This document shows positions 1 through 8,947 of a stretch of 64,000 bases of DNA, piece by piece. The DNA lies in contig CAVQPS010000008.1 of NCBI GenBank assembly GCA_963714795.1, positions 186,001 to 250,000 of the forward strand, given 5' to 3'. The notes under the pieces were generated by a model. It was given only the letters and a program-made list of their open reading frames with translations. It was not told the origin of the DNA and did not search any database. The DNA is from DATIXJ01 sp963714795. Lineage in GTDB: Bacteria; Bacteroidota; Ignavibacteria; UBA10030; SZUA-254. Position numbers and translations under genes: made by a program. Position 1 is the first letter of the stretch. Each line of letters starts with the position of its first letter.

Positions 1-449
1 TTTATTAGTGCTTCAGAAATTGATTTAGTGTTGAGCGAATCCCAATGAATATGTCCGACTAAAAATTCAGGATTTTTTTGATACTTGAATCTTGCTTTAA
101 ATACCGGGAGAGCATTTGTCATCGACAAAGATGTGAATCACACCATTGTTTCGATCGAATGGAATAATGATCTCCGCGTTGGGGCTGTCGGTGGAACATA
201 TCCGACAAGAAGAGTCATTTTTCAATTATTTCGAACCAACCGGAGATCAACCTCGACACTTGTGAACAATTTTGCAGGGATATGAATAGCCGGATTTAAG
301 AGAGTCAGCACGGTGGGGAAACGAAGTATAAAAAAACTACTGTCTTGTTCCTCGTTATGATATTTATCGACCGACATGTCGTGCCAATCGTTTCCGACGG
401 CAACAAGAATTCCAATTACGACAAGTGCCAGCCAAATGTAATTCAGCAT
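1..449 (-). pseudogene. SpmA-like nucleoside-recognition (Gate-domain) membrane protein, 5' part, frame broken
   Basis: The start at 449 gives an N-terminus (MLNYIWLALVVIGILVA) that closely resembles spore maturation protein A and related Gate-domain membrane proteins. The first reading frame stops near 222. The protein-like sequence then continues in two other frames: about 218-105 (PNAEIIIPFDRNNGVIHIFV) and about 120 to the left edge (FKARFKYQKNPEFLVGHIHW). In family members from this group an extracytoplasmic insert of this size lies between the first helix and the main membrane domain, so the pieces fit one gene with two frame changes. The main membrane domain would lie beyond the window. 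Either the gene is decaying or the edge sequence carries indels. The family's transport substrate is not established. Confidence 0.55.
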
Positions 450-648
450 AATTTCCGGCTCAAACTAAACATCTTTTTAATTTTTCCTTTTGACTTTTGA
501 CTTGAATTTTGCATGAAGCAATATAGCGGATTCTTAGAAAATATCAACTTGGTGTAATTTGGAAACCCTTGAGAAAAATCGTATTTTAAATCCTTCGCGT
601 CGGGTTTAGCCCCGTCTCTATAATTATCTCATTTTGAAAGGAATTTTC

Positions 649-1317
649 ATGAAATATGTGTGGTTTGCATCTCTTGCTCTCGCCCTTATTGCCTGCCAGG
701 GCAATACGCAGGAAAAAGTTCAATTGAAAACCCAAAAAGACAGCGTTAGTTACAGTATCGGTTTGAATATGGGAAAAAATCTCAAACAACAGTCGGTTGA
801 TGTTGATCCGGCCATTCTTGCCCGCGGCATCAAAGATGTTTTGGATAGCGCCAAAACGTTGCTGACGGAACAACAGGTGCAGGAGTGCATGACGAATTTC
901 CAAACTCAAATGATGAAAACGAAAGGGGAAAAAGCCGTGAAAGAAGGAGCAGCGTTCCTTGCAGCAAACAAAACCAAGGAAGGCGTTGTCACGCTTCCCG
1001 ATGGATTGCAATATAAAATCCTTACAGCCGGAACCGGCAAAAAACCGAAAGAGACCGAAACCGTGAGCGTCAATTATCGCGGCACGTTGGTCGACGGAAC
1101 GGAATTCGACAGCTCCTATAAACGTGGACAGCCCGCCGAATTTCAGGTCAACGGCGTAATCAAAGGTTGGGTTGAAGCTTTACAGATGATGCCTGTCGGA
1201 TCGAAATGGGAATTGTATATTCCGCCCGAGCTTGCATATGGCGATCGCGGTGCCGGCGGTGTCATCGGTCCGAACACGACTTTGATTTTCCAGGTCGAAT
1301 TGTTGTCAATAAAATAA
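649..1317 (+). CDS. FKBP-type peptidyl-prolyl cis-trans isomerase, Mip-like lipoprotein
   Basis: The protein is a predicted lipoprotein: a hydrophobic leader ends in LIAC, with the acylated Cys at residue 16. An alpha-helical FKBP_N dimerisation region follows (about residues 25-115), then a complete FKBP domain (about 118-222) with YRGTLVDGTEFDSS, VIKGWVEALQ and IPPELAYG. It should catalyse proline isomerisation on exported proteins in the periplasm. The ATG at 649 is chosen over an upstream TTG because GAAAGGAA precedes it and the signal peptide begins there. The length of 222 residues is normal for Mip/FkpA-type proteins. It stands alone, with a hairpin repeat downstream. Confidence 0.93.
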   Translation: MKYVWFASLALALIACQGNTQEKVQLKTQKDSVSYSIGLNMGKNLKQQSVDVDPAILARGIKDVLDSAKTLLTEQQVQECMTNFQTQMMKTKGEKAVKEGAAFLAANKTKEGVVTLPDGLQYKILTAGTGKKPKETETVSVNYRGTLVDGTEFDSSYKRGQPAEFQVNGVIKGWVEALQMMPVGSKWELYIPPELAYGDRGAGGVIGPNTTLIFQVELLSIK

Positions 1318-1338
1318 AAACTATCAAGAACGTCCTAT

Positions 1339-1368
1339 CCCGTTCCGTCCCGTAAGGGACGGGACGGG
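1339..1368. repeat. GC-rich palindrome (13-bp stem, GTAA loop)
   Basis: The left arm 1339-1351 and right arm 1356-1368 pair over 13 bases with one G-T wobble around a four-base loop. No T-run follows on the + strand, so it is not a classical intrinsic terminator, though it may stabilise the 3' end of the FKBP message. It looks like a dispersed palindromic element; a related half (TCCCGAC...GTCGGGA) occurs inside the attC-like site near 10.6 kb. Confidence 0.6.
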
Positions 1369-1403
1369 GTCATGACGATTCATCGATGATGATTTTACCG
1401 AAG

Positions 1404-2869
1404 ATGAACGATGGGCATGCACGGCTCATTATCGCATTACTTATTTTTGTTCCCGCCATATTTTCTCCATCACTGATCTCTCAACAACTGTGCGGAATTC
1501 TCCGACGATAAATACCGTTGCCTCACAACTGGCCATTCACAGCGCCGGATGGGTGACCGATGCAGTTATCTATTCCGCATATCTTCGGTCCGCTTCGCCC
1601 GAAGGAACATTTGCCGGATTCGAAAAACGTATCCCCGAATTGAAGGCAATGGGCGTAACCGTTATCTGGTTGCTGCCAATTCATCCCGTCGGTGTGAAGC
1701 TGAGAAAAGGAACGCTCGGCAGTCCGTATTCTGTTCAGGACTATTATAGTGTGAACCCTGAATTCGGCACGATGGACGATTTCCGGAATCTTCTGAAAAC
1801 CGTTCACGCAAATGGGATGAAATTGATTATCGATCTTGTCATCAATCATGCAGCGTGGGACAGTAAGCTGATCGAACAGCATCCGGAATGGTTCAAGCAT
1901 GATGCTTCCGGTGCAATTATTTCACCGAATTCAAACTGGACAGATGTTGCCGCTCTCGATTATTCAAAACCTGATCTGCGAAATTATTTAACAGAAATGA
2001 TGGAGTGGTGGGTGAAAGATATCGGCATCGACGGCTTCCGTTGCGATGTCGCGGAAATGGTGCCGCTCGATTTTTGGAATGAAGCCCGTCGCCGATTGAA
2101 TGCCATCAAACCGGTCATGATGCTTTCGGAAGGTTCGAAGCCGGAACATCATCTCGAAGCATTCGATCTGACATATTCATGGAATTTGTACGATCTGTTT
2201 GATCCTCTTTTGAAAAACACACAACCGGCATTTGGTCTCGATAGCCTTCTGCAGAAGGAATCTCTTCGTTTTCCGAAGGGAAGTTTGCGTCTCCGGTTCA
2301 ATACCAATCACGACAAAAACGCGTGGGATTCTCCGGCAGTTTTAAAATACGGTCCGGATGGATTGAAGCTTACAGCAATTCTTATTAATACGCTTCCCGG
2401 AGTTCCTCTTTTATACACCGGTGAAGAGGTTGCCAATGATCAAAAATTGAGTTTGTTTGAAAAAGTGCAAGTCGATTGGAACCGTCCGCACGATATGGAG
2501 AAATTGTACACGACTCTTTTTCACACACGAAGAGATCATCAAGCTCTCCGAAATGGAAACTTTGTTCACGTTTCTTCTTCCGATGAGAACACAGTCTATG
2601 CGTTTGTACGAATTTCGGGAATTGATAAAATTCTGACGGTGGTCAATTTTGCCAAAGATTCCGTCGTAACGAATCTGACAGTTCCTGAACAAGTGTTCGG
2701 CAAAGGATCTGATGCAACTCTGCACGAAATATTCTCCGGCGAATCGGTGATTGTTCAAAAAAATAAACCGTTCGATGTCCGGCTTTCTCCCCGCGGATAT
2801 CAGATATACATCCTTCGAAAATTAAGCGGTGAATGTGTTTGCGGATTGACGTTCAGTTCTGTACTTTGA
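1404..2869 (+). pseudogene. Alpha-amylase family GH13 glycosidase, secreted; apparent frame change after the signal peptide
   Basis: A GH13 catalytic domain is clear. Counted from the in-frame GTG at 1490, the nucleophile is D186 (GFRCDVAE), the acid/base is E214 (LSEGSKPE), the third carboxylate is D275 (NTNHDKN), and the early motif is DLVINH. It should cleave alpha-1,4-glucans. The ATG at 1404 opens a typical signal peptide (RLIIALLIFVPAIF), but that frame stops at 1509, while the enzyme runs in another frame that is open across 1490. One base appears to be missing between about 1470 and 1495. If the frame change is a sequencing error, this is an intact secreted or periplasmic amylase of about 488 residues. 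Otherwise translation from GTG 1490 would give a leaderless cytosolic enzyme. Confidence 0.8.
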
Positions 2870-2906
2870 AATGAAAAGAATCTATAATTAACAACAGCGG
2901 GTCATT

Positions 2907-3830
2907 ATGAAAAATATTTTCATTTTTCTTGGTCTTATATTTTTGATCGGTCTGTTCGGATGTTCCAAATCGACAACCGGTCTGAATGTTGAAGAATATA
3001 AAAAAGAGATTGATCAATGGCATGCGACACGATTACAGCGGCTGACCAGCGAGAACGGCTGGCTTACGCTCGTCGGTCTCTTCTGGCTGAAAGAAGGTGA
3101 AAATAAATTCGGAACGGATTCGTCCAATACGATTATCTTCCCGCCGGGAACAACTCCTTCAGTTGCCGGTTCACTGTGGTTGGGTAAGGGCACAATTCAT
3201 ATGACGGCAAAACCGGACGCGCAGATCAAAATAAAAGATTCGCTTGTTACTGCTGCTGTTATACAGGATGACGGTGAAGGCGCGACCGATCCGACCATCT
3301 TAAAAATCGGGACGATTAGTTTTTATGCCATCAGGCGGTCGGGCCAGCTTGGCGTGCGTGTAAAAGACAGCGAGAGTCCGGTGCGAATGAACTTCAAAGG
3401 GCTCGATTATTTTCCGACTGATGTCCGATATCGGTTCGATGCACGATTCGAACCGTATAATCCTCCGAAGATGATTAAAATCGCGTCGATGATCAATACC
3501 GTTGAAGATGATTCCTGTCCCGGCGCAATTGTTTTCACACTCGATGATAAAGAATATCGATTGGATGCGGTGAAGGAAGTCGGTTCCGATAACGAGCTGT
3601 TCATGATGTTCAGCGATGAGACGAGCGGAAAAGAAACGTACGGTATGGGACGTCAATTATATACTTCTCTTCCTGATAAAGATAATAAGGTGGTACTCGA
3701 TTTTAATAAAGCGTATAATTGGCCTTGTGTTTTCACCACATTTGCAACATGTCCGATTCCGCCGCGGCAGAATCATTTGCCGATCCGTATTGAAGCGGGC
3801 GAAAAAATGTACAGCGGGCATAAACCGTAA
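2907..3830 (+). CDS. DUF1684 family lipoprotein
   Basis: The 307-residue protein has a lipoprotein signal (LFGC, Cys19) and the conserved DUF1684 layout: ENGWLTLVGLFWLKEGEN near the N-terminus, LGVRVKD and FKGLDYFPTD in the middle, and the C-terminal DFNKAYNWPC, TCPIPP and IRIEAGEK motifs. No biochemical role is established for the family, which is common in FCB bacteria. It probably sits in a membrane facing the periplasm. A ribosome-binding sequence is weak. It is separate from the amylase, and the channel gene follows after 41 bases. Confidence 0.85.
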   Translation: MKNIFIFLGLIFLIGLFGCSKSTTGLNVEEYKKEIDQWHATRLQRLTSENGWLTLVGLFWLKEGENKFGTDSSNTIIFPPGTTPSVAGSLWLGKGTIHMTAKPDAQIKIKDSLVTAAVIQDDGEGATDPTILKIGTISFYAIRRSGQLGVRVKDSESPVRMNFKGLDYFPTDVRYRFDARFEPYNPPKMIKIASMINTVEDDSCPGAIVFTLDDKEYRLDAVKEVGSDNELFMMFSDETSGKETYGMGRQLYTSLPDKDNKVVLDFNKAYNWPCVFTTFATCPIPPRQNHLPIRIEAGEKMYSGHKP

Positions 3831-3871
3831 TGTTTGTAAAACTATCTTTTTAAAAAGAACCTTTTCTCCTA

Positions 3872-4816
3872 ATGGCTGACCGTCAACAACAGGATGACAT
3901 AAATCGTGATCTCGGTCTTGGATCACGTGTGGCACAGGAAAGCAGAGTCCGGTTTCTCAACCGTGACGGAAGCTTCAACGTGCATCGTAAAGGGCTGTCG
4001 TTTCTTCGGTCGCAGAATACGTATCATTCCCTGCTCGCGATGTCGTGGGTGAAATTTTTTATGATCCTCTGCCTCGGTTACTTTGTCGTGAATGCGATCT
4101 TTGCCTGCGGTTATGTTCTTTGCGGGAGCGATGCGATCGAAGGAATTCACCCCCAAAATAATGCCGATGAGTTTTTACAGGATTTCTTTTTCAGCGTGCA
4201 AACAGTTTCCACGATCGGGTATGGTACTGCAAGCCCGCACGGTCTTGCCGCAAACATTCTTGTGACATTCGAAGCGCTGGCAGGTCTACTCGGTTTTGCT
4301 CTTGCGACGGGATTATTGTTCGCGCGTTTTTCGCGTCCAAATGCCCAGATTGTATACAGTCATCATGCCGTGATCGCACCGTACCGCGGAATAACGGCAT
4401 TCGAATTCCGTATTGCCAACGAGCGAAGTAATGAATTGTTTGAAGTGCATTGCACGCTGACCTTGAGCCGTGTCGAGCGTGATGCACAGGGCAACACGAT
4501 GCGAAAGTTTTATCCTCTTTCTCTGGAGCGGAACCAGGTCGTGTTTTTTCCTCTTCACTGGGTCATCGTTCATCCTATCGATGAACAAAGTCCGCTGTCC
4601 GGAGAAACCGAAACGTCGTTGAAAGCTTCCGACGCGGAATTCCTCATCCTGTTGACGGCATTCGATGAAACATTTTCGCAAACAGTGCATTCACGATCAT
4701 CCTATAAATATCATGAGGTGCGATGGGGAGCAAAGTTTGCCGATATGTTCCATTCTTCGGATGATGAAGGGGTGACAATCGATCTTCGCCGCATTCATAA
4801 CATTGATCCCGTTTAA
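3872..4816 (+). CDS. Inward-rectifier (KirBac-type) potassium channel
   Basis: The 314-residue protein has an amphipathic N-terminal segment, a first transmembrane helix (about 65-85), a pore helix and the K+ selectivity filter TIGYG (T114-G118), then a second helix (GLLGFALATGLLFARFSRP). The C-terminal half is a beta-rich cytoplasmic immunoglobulin-like domain (from about 155 to the end), as in KirBac channels and unlike KcsA or voltage-gated channels. It should conduct K+ across the inner membrane with gating by the cytoplasmic domain. It appears to be a single-gene unit. Confidence 0.93.
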   Translation: MADRQQQDDINRDLGLGSRVAQESRVRFLNRDGSFNVHRKGLSFLRSQNTYHSLLAMSWVKFFMILCLGYFVVNAIFACGYVLCGSDAIEGIHPQNNADEFLQDFFFSVQTVSTIGYGTASPHGLAANILVTFEALAGLLGFALATGLLFARFSRPNAQIVYSHHAVIAPYRGITAFEFRIANERSNELFEVHCTLTLSRVERDAQGNTMRKFYPLSLERNQVVFFPLHWVIVHPIDEQSPLSGETETSLKASDAEFLILLTAFDETFSQTVHSRSSYKYHEVRWGAKFADMFHSSDDEGVTIDLRRIHNIDPV

Positions 4817-4898
4817 TTTTTCTTCTTCCTTGAAACCCTCAGAGAACGATTTCTCACAGAGTAGAATATTTTTTTCAATCGATTTTGTATATTGAACT

Positions 4899-6419
4899 AT
4901 GAAAAAACGGTGGCTTTTTGTTTGTCTTGGATTGATAGGTTTCGGATTTTCTGCACTTTTTGCACAAAAGCATCCCAACAGCCCGGTGTTGAAAAGCTAC
5001 GTCCCGACCGATTCGCACTCGCTTGTTCTTCCCGGCGATCTTTCATACGATCTCTGGCAGAATTTTATGCTGATGAAAAAAGCGAACGACGGCGATCCGA
5101 TTGCACAACACGAACTTGGCATCCGGTATATTTCCGGAAAAGGATTTCCTGCGGATACCGTGAAAGCTGCATACTGGATTACGAAAGCGGCTGCGCAGGG
5201 ACTTCCTTCGGCGCGGTTTAACCTGGGAATTCTGGAAGACAACGGATGGGGCTTACCGTGGAATCCGTTTGATGCATATAAAGATTTTCAATTTGCCGCT
5301 CATCATGAAATGCCGGAGGCCGAATACGCTCTGGGAATAGCATATCTCGATAACCTTGTTGTCCCGCGGGACGAGAAAGAAGCATATTGCCGCGTCCAGG
5401 CCGCCGCAGATTCCGGATACGAACCGGCGATGGAAACTCTGACGATTTTTGCACAACGCGGCATCGGCAAGAAAGGTCCTGAAGAAAATAGTCTTTCCAA
5501 TGATACCGCGATGTCGTCGCCATCGAAAGTGATTTATCTTGATTTCAATCGCGATACATCTTCGCATTCGAACGATACCACTCTTGCCGAGGAAGCATCG
5601 CAGAACGGTTCCGAAGAATTACGGAAGCGGGAATCTGACCAGCTCTTGACGGCTGATACGACCGCGGTCGATACTTCCATCGTTCGGTTGGTGCAACAGG
5701 CAGCTGATGCCGGAAGTCCGGAAGCGTTGACGATGATGGGACGCTGGTATGAAATGGGCACATACGTCAAACAGGATGCCGTTACCGCATCGCTCTATTA
5801 TATTCGCGCTATTCATTGCGATTCACCGCGCGCACCCGAATTGCTCTGGAATCTTGTTCACGGGCATCAATATTTCGAACTGCTGAAATCCCGTGTCGAT
5901 AAAAAAGATGCCGACGCCGAAAGCGTGTGGGCTTCACTGATCGCATTGCAGTTCGATTACCAGTTGACGCAGGAACAGGCATTGGGCATGCTGGAAACTG
6001 CTGCGAAGAAAAAAAATATTTCTGCTTTGATCGAGTTGGGTTTATGGTATGCACAGGGCGGGCCGGTTGAAAAAAGCAGAACGCGGGCGATTGCATTATG
6101 GCGTGAAGCTGCTTTGCTCGGAAGCCGCGAAGCGAAAGTCAGGTACGCAGTATCGGAATTGATGTCGTCTCGCGATTCCAGCAATGTATCAGATGTCGTT
6201 CCTTTCCTTACCGATGCGATGCACGATGGTTCCGTCCTTGCAGAAGTGGCGTTGGGCTTTTGCGCCGAAGAAGGTTTTGGTGTTCCGCAGAATATCGGCG
6301 AGGCGTCGCGGCTCTACCGCAAAAGCGCACAGCGCGGAAGCGTTATCGGTTTCAATGCACTGAAAAGATTGTACGATTCCATCCGTCCTGCGGATGCACA
6401 ATTCCGGACGAACGATTAA
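4899..6419 (+). CDS. Secreted Sel1-like (TPR-related) repeat protein
   Basis: The 506-residue protein starts with a cleavable signal peptide (CLGLIGFGFSALFAQ). It then carries Sel1-type repeats of about 36 residues in two blocks, near residues 60-180 (HELGIRYISGKG, FNLGILEDNGWG, ALGIAYLDNL) and near 265-495 (TMMGRWYEMGTY, IELGLWYAQGG, VALGFCAEEGFG). A low-complexity Ser/Thr/Asp-rich linker lies around 190-250. Sel1 proteins act as protein-interaction scaffolds, and no partner is suggested here. A GTATATT hexamer-type -10 ends only five bases before the ATG. Confidence 0.88.
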   Translation: MKKRWLFVCLGLIGFGFSALFAQKHPNSPVLKSYVPTDSHSLVLPGDLSYDLWQNFMLMKKANDGDPIAQHELGIRYISGKGFPADTVKAAYWITKAAAQGLPSARFNLGILEDNGWGLPWNPFDAYKDFQFAAHHEMPEAEYALGIAYLDNLVVPRDEKEAYCRVQAAADSGYEPAMETLTIFAQRGIGKKGPEENSLSNDTAMSSPSKVIYLDFNRDTSSHSNDTTLAEEASQNGSEELRKRESDQLLTADTTAVDTSIVRLVQQAADAGSPEALTMMGRWYEMGTYVKQDAVTASLYYIRAIHCDSPRAPELLWNLVHGHQYFELLKSRVDKKDADAESVWASLIALQFDYQLTQEQALGMLETAAKKKNISALIELGLWYAQGGPVEKSRTRAIALWREAALLGSREAKVRYAVSELMSSRDSSNVSDVVPFLTDAMHDGSVLAEVALGFCAEEGFGVPQNIGEASRLYRKSAQRGSVIGFNALKRLYDSIRPADAQFRTND

Positions 6420-6458
6420 CGTTCGTTTTTCACATCATCCTCATTCATAACGGGTACT

Positions 6459-8132
6459 ATGGCAGATAACAAAATTATTTTTTCGATGATCGGTGTCGGG
6501 AAAGTTCATAAACCGAATAAGCAGGTCCTGAAAGATATTTATCTTTCGTTTTTTTACGGGGCGAAAATCGGCGTGCTCGGCTTGAACGGCGCGGGGAAAT
6601 CGACGCTTCTTCGCATCATTGCCGGGGTCGATAAAGATTATATCGGACAGATCAACGCTCAGAAAGGAATCACGTTCGGTTATCTTCCGCAAGAACCGGA
6701 ACTGGATCCGAAGAAGACTGTCAAAGAAATTGTTGAAGAAGGCGCACAGGAAACTGTCAGTCTGCTGAAAGAATATGAAGCGATCAGCGCAAAATTTTCC
6801 GAACCGGACGCGGATTTCGATGCACTGCTTGCAAAACAGGCGAAGCTTCAGGAAAAAATCGATCATCTCAACGCGTGGGATCTCGACAGCAAGCTCGAGC
6901 AGGCGATGGATTCGTTACGTTGCCCGCCTGGCGAAACCTCGGTTTCAGTTATCTCCGGCGGCGAGCGGCGACGTGTTGCATTATGTCGATTGCTATTACA
7001 AGAACCGGATGTGTTATTGCTCGACGAGCCGACAAACCATCTCGATGCGGAATCGGTCGAATGGCTCGAGCATCATCTCAGTCAATATCATGGAACGGTC
7101 ATCGCCGTAACGCACGACCGTTATTTCCTCGATAATGTTGCCGGCTGGATTCTGGAACTCGACCGTGGTGAAGGAATTCCGTTCGAAGGAAATTATTCTT
7201 CATGGCTCGAACAGAAACAGGCGCGGCTTGCCGTCGAAGAGAAACAGGAATCGAAACGGCAGAAAGTACTGCAGCACGAACTCGAATGGATTCGCATGAA
7301 TCCGAAAGGGCGGCGCGCAAAGAGCAAAGCACGTATTGCTTCATACGAACAAATGCTTGCCGACGATAACGATAAACGGAACGAAGAATTGGAAATTTAC
7401 ATTCCGCCCGGACCGCGGCTCGGCGATGTGGTGATTCAGGCGACGAAAGTTTCAAAATCGTACGGCGATATTATTTTGTATGAAGATTTGAATTTCAGTC
7501 TGCCGCCCGGCGCGATTGTCGGCATCATCGGACCGAACGGCGCCGGCAAAACGACGTTATTTAAAATGATTATGGAACAGGAAAAACCTGATGGCGGAAC
7601 AATCCGCATCGGTGAAACGGTAAAGATTGCGTACATCGATCAGAACCGACCGCTCGATCCGAATAAAACATTGTGGCAGGAAATTTCCGGCGGCGAGGAA
7701 ATTATCAAGCTTGGCAACCGCGAAATGAATTCGCGCGCGTATGTTGCACGATTTAATTTCGGCGGACCGGATCAGCAAAAACCGACCGGCGTTCTTTCCG
7801 GCGGCGAGCGCAACCGCGTTCATCTTGCCAAAGTTCTCAAAGAAGGCGCCAACGTTTTGCTCCTCGACGAACCGACGAACGATCTCGACGTCAATACATT
7901 TCGCGCGCTGGAAGAAGCGTTGTTAAATTTTGCCGGATGTGCCGTCGTTATTTCCCACGACCGCTGGTTCCTCGACCGCGTTGCAACGCATATTCTTGCC
8001 TTCGAAGGTGACAGCACTGCCATCTGGTTCGACGGCAATTACTCTGAATTCGAAGAACACCGCAGGAAACTCCTCGGCATCGAAGCCGAGCGGCCGCACC
8101 GGATTAAGTATAAGAAGTTGATGAGAGCGTAA
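6459..8132 (+). CDS. ettA: Energy-dependent translational throttle protein EttA (ABC-F)
   Basis: The 557-residue protein holds two ABC ATPase domains with no membrane segments. Walker A motifs are GLNGAGKST and GPNGAGKTT, and signatures are SGGERRRVAL and SGGERNRVHL, each followed by LLLDEPT with NHLD or NDLD. Length, the PtIM linker between domains and the C-terminus (RRKLLGIEAERPHRIKYK) match EttA, which binds the ribosomal E site and gates early elongation according to the ATP/ADP ratio. A second, different ABC-F gene occurs at 20523. Confidence 0.95.
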   Translation: MADNKIIFSMIGVGKVHKPNKQVLKDIYLSFFYGAKIGVLGLNGAGKSTLLRIIAGVDKDYIGQINAQKGITFGYLPQEPELDPKKTVKEIVEEGAQETVSLLKEYEAISAKFSEPDADFDALLAKQAKLQEKIDHLNAWDLDSKLEQAMDSLRCPPGETSVSVISGGERRRVALCRLLLQEPDVLLLDEPTNHLDAESVEWLEHHLSQYHGTVIAVTHDRYFLDNVAGWILELDRGEGIPFEGNYSSWLEQKQARLAVEEKQESKRQKVLQHELEWIRMNPKGRRAKSKARIASYEQMLADDNDKRNEELEIYIPPGPRLGDVVIQATKVSKSYGDIILYEDLNFSLPPGAIVGIIGPNGAGKTTLFKMIMEQEKPDGGTIRIGETVKIAYIDQNRPLDPNKTLWQEISGGEEIIKLGNREMNSRAYVARFNFGGPDQQKPTGVLSGGERNRVHLAKVLKEGANVLLLDEPTNDLDVNTFRALEEALLNFAGCAVVISHDRWFLDRVATHILAFEGDSTAIWFDGNYSEFEEHRRKLLGIEAERPHRIKYKKLMRA

Positions 8133-8149
8133 TAAACTCACCCTGTGGT

Positions 8150-8172
8150 CCCTCTCTTTCTTAAAGAGAGGG
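8150..8172. repeat. Hairpin at the left end of the DUF559 unit
   Basis: A perfect 10-bp stem (CCCTCTCTTT/AAAGAGAGGG) encloses a three-base loop. The same 23 bases recur at 8707-8729 in the same relation to a DUF559-like start, so it marks the left boundary of a repeated unit. It could also terminate ettA transcription weakly. Confidence 0.8.
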
Positions 8173-8177
8173 ACGTT

Positions 8178-8669
8178 TTGGCTCTGGTGCGCAAGAAAAT
8201 TGTCGGAAATAAGTTCAACAACGAGGAGGCATTCATACTCAAACGCACATTTGAAATTGCGAGGGAGTTTTGCCGTACATTACGAAAGAATCAAACACAT
8301 GCGGAGCGAATTCTTTGGGAGAATCTCCGCAACAGAAATTTTGCCGGTCAAAAAATCCTTCGCCAACATCCGATATTTTTCATTGATCCTTCGGGGAAAG
8401 AATGCTTTTACATTGCCGATTTTTATTGCCATGACTGCCGGCTCGTTATAGAACTTGACGGACATAATCATTTCTATCAGCAAGATCAGGATCAGGAAAG
8501 AACAAATGTTATTGAACAAATGGGATGCACCGTCATCAGATTTCGAAATGAAGAAATTGAAATGAGACTGCAGAATGTGTTGAAGAGATTAAAAAGCTTA
8601 ATGAACTCCAAAACTTCTAGCCACTCCAACTCCCCTTCTCTACATGGTAGAGAAGGGGGCGGGGGATGA
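8178..8669 (+). CDS. DUF559 (Vsr/endonuclease-fold) protein
   Basis: The protein of about 163 residues contains the DUF559 core: LRKNQTHAERILWENLRNR, QHPIFFIDPSGKECFYIADFY, VIELDGHNH and a C-terminal RFRNEEI. The layout of acidic and Lys/Gln residues is that of the PD-(D/E)XK-like fold related to very-short-patch repair endonucleases; activity has not been shown for the family. The TTG at 8178 is chosen because it aligns with the ATG of a second, truncated copy at 8735, although an upstream GTG at 8145 is also in frame. Hairpins bracket the gene (8150-8172 and 8632-8658), and the tail is low-complexity (SSHSNSPSLHGREGGGG) because it translates the right hairpin. This suggests a mobile or repeat-associated unit. 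Confidence 0.8.
   Translation: MALVRKKIVGNKFNNEEAFILKRTFEIAREFCRTLRKNQTHAERILWENLRNRNFAGQKILRQHPIFFIDPSGKECFYIADFYCHDCRLVIELDGHNHFYQQDQDQERTNVIEQMGCTVIRFRNEEIEMRLQNVLKRLKSLMNSKTSSHSNSPSLHGREGGGG
8632..8658. repeat. Hairpin at the right end of the DUF559 unit
   Basis: A perfect 12-bp stem (CCCCTTCTCTAC/GTAGAGAAGGGG) encloses an ATG loop and lies inside the last codons of the DUF559 gene. It has no T-run. With the left hairpin it frames the gene. Confidence 0.8.
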
Positions 8670-8692
8670 GTCAGAAACGTTTGGCTTTTTGA

Positions 8693-8777
8693 ACTCACCC
8701 TATAATCCCTCTCTTTCTTAAAGAGAGGGATGAAATGGCTTCCGTTTACAAGAAATATGTTGGAAATGAGTTCTCAC
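8693..8777 (+). pseudogene. Truncated 5' copy of the DUF559 unit
   Basis: This stretch repeats the segment at 8136-8219: the same lead-in, the same 10-bp hairpin (8707-8729), then an ATG at 8735 encoding a start (MASVYKKYVGNEF) that aligns with that of the intact DUF559 protein. Similarity ends after about 13 codons, and the frame stops near 8803. It is a remnant of a second DUF559 unit placed head-to-tail with the first. Confidence 0.7.
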
Positions 8778-8787
8778 CATTTCACAT

Positions 8788-8853
8788 CTTGACTTTTTCT
8801 AATTGATTTAGTAAGATACACGCAACGAGAGGGAATCACACTCGAGATTGTTC
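8788..8853 (+). repeat. Promoter-bearing dispersed repeat, copy A
   Basis: These 66 bases match 19094-19160 with five substitutions and one indel (about 91 percent by eye). Weaker similarity runs on to the shared ATCATTACT at 8920-8928, which copy B has at 19219-19227. It begins right after the truncated DUF559 copy and ends where the first cassette boundary begins. Confidence 0.85.
8789..8817 (+). promoter_or_regulatory. Predicted sigma-70-type promoter in repeat copy A
   Basis: TTGACT (8789-8794) and TAAGAT (8812-8817) are separated by exactly 17 bases, close to the general consensus. Both boxes and the spacing are conserved in copy B at 19095-19123. It would transcribe the first cassette gene (8948). 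Confidence 0.6.
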
Positions 8854-8929
8854 ATTCACAAGAACAATTTGCAACAGGAACAAGATATTCATTCGACATG
8901 CTATACTGCATGCCACAATATCATTACTA

Positions 8930-8942
8930 GTTAGGCCACACA
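8930..8942. other. Left boundary of cassette 1 (R'-type core site)
   Basis: GTTAGGC fits the integron core consensus GTTRRRY. The 13 bases from 8930 are the exact inverted complement of 9540-9552 on the far side of gene 8948-9520. In integrons the cassette's own 5' end pairs with its attC R'' box in the circular form, so this extended match is what a true cassette should show. Homology to repeat copy B stops at this point. Confidence 0.6.
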
Positions 8943-8947
8943 AAATA

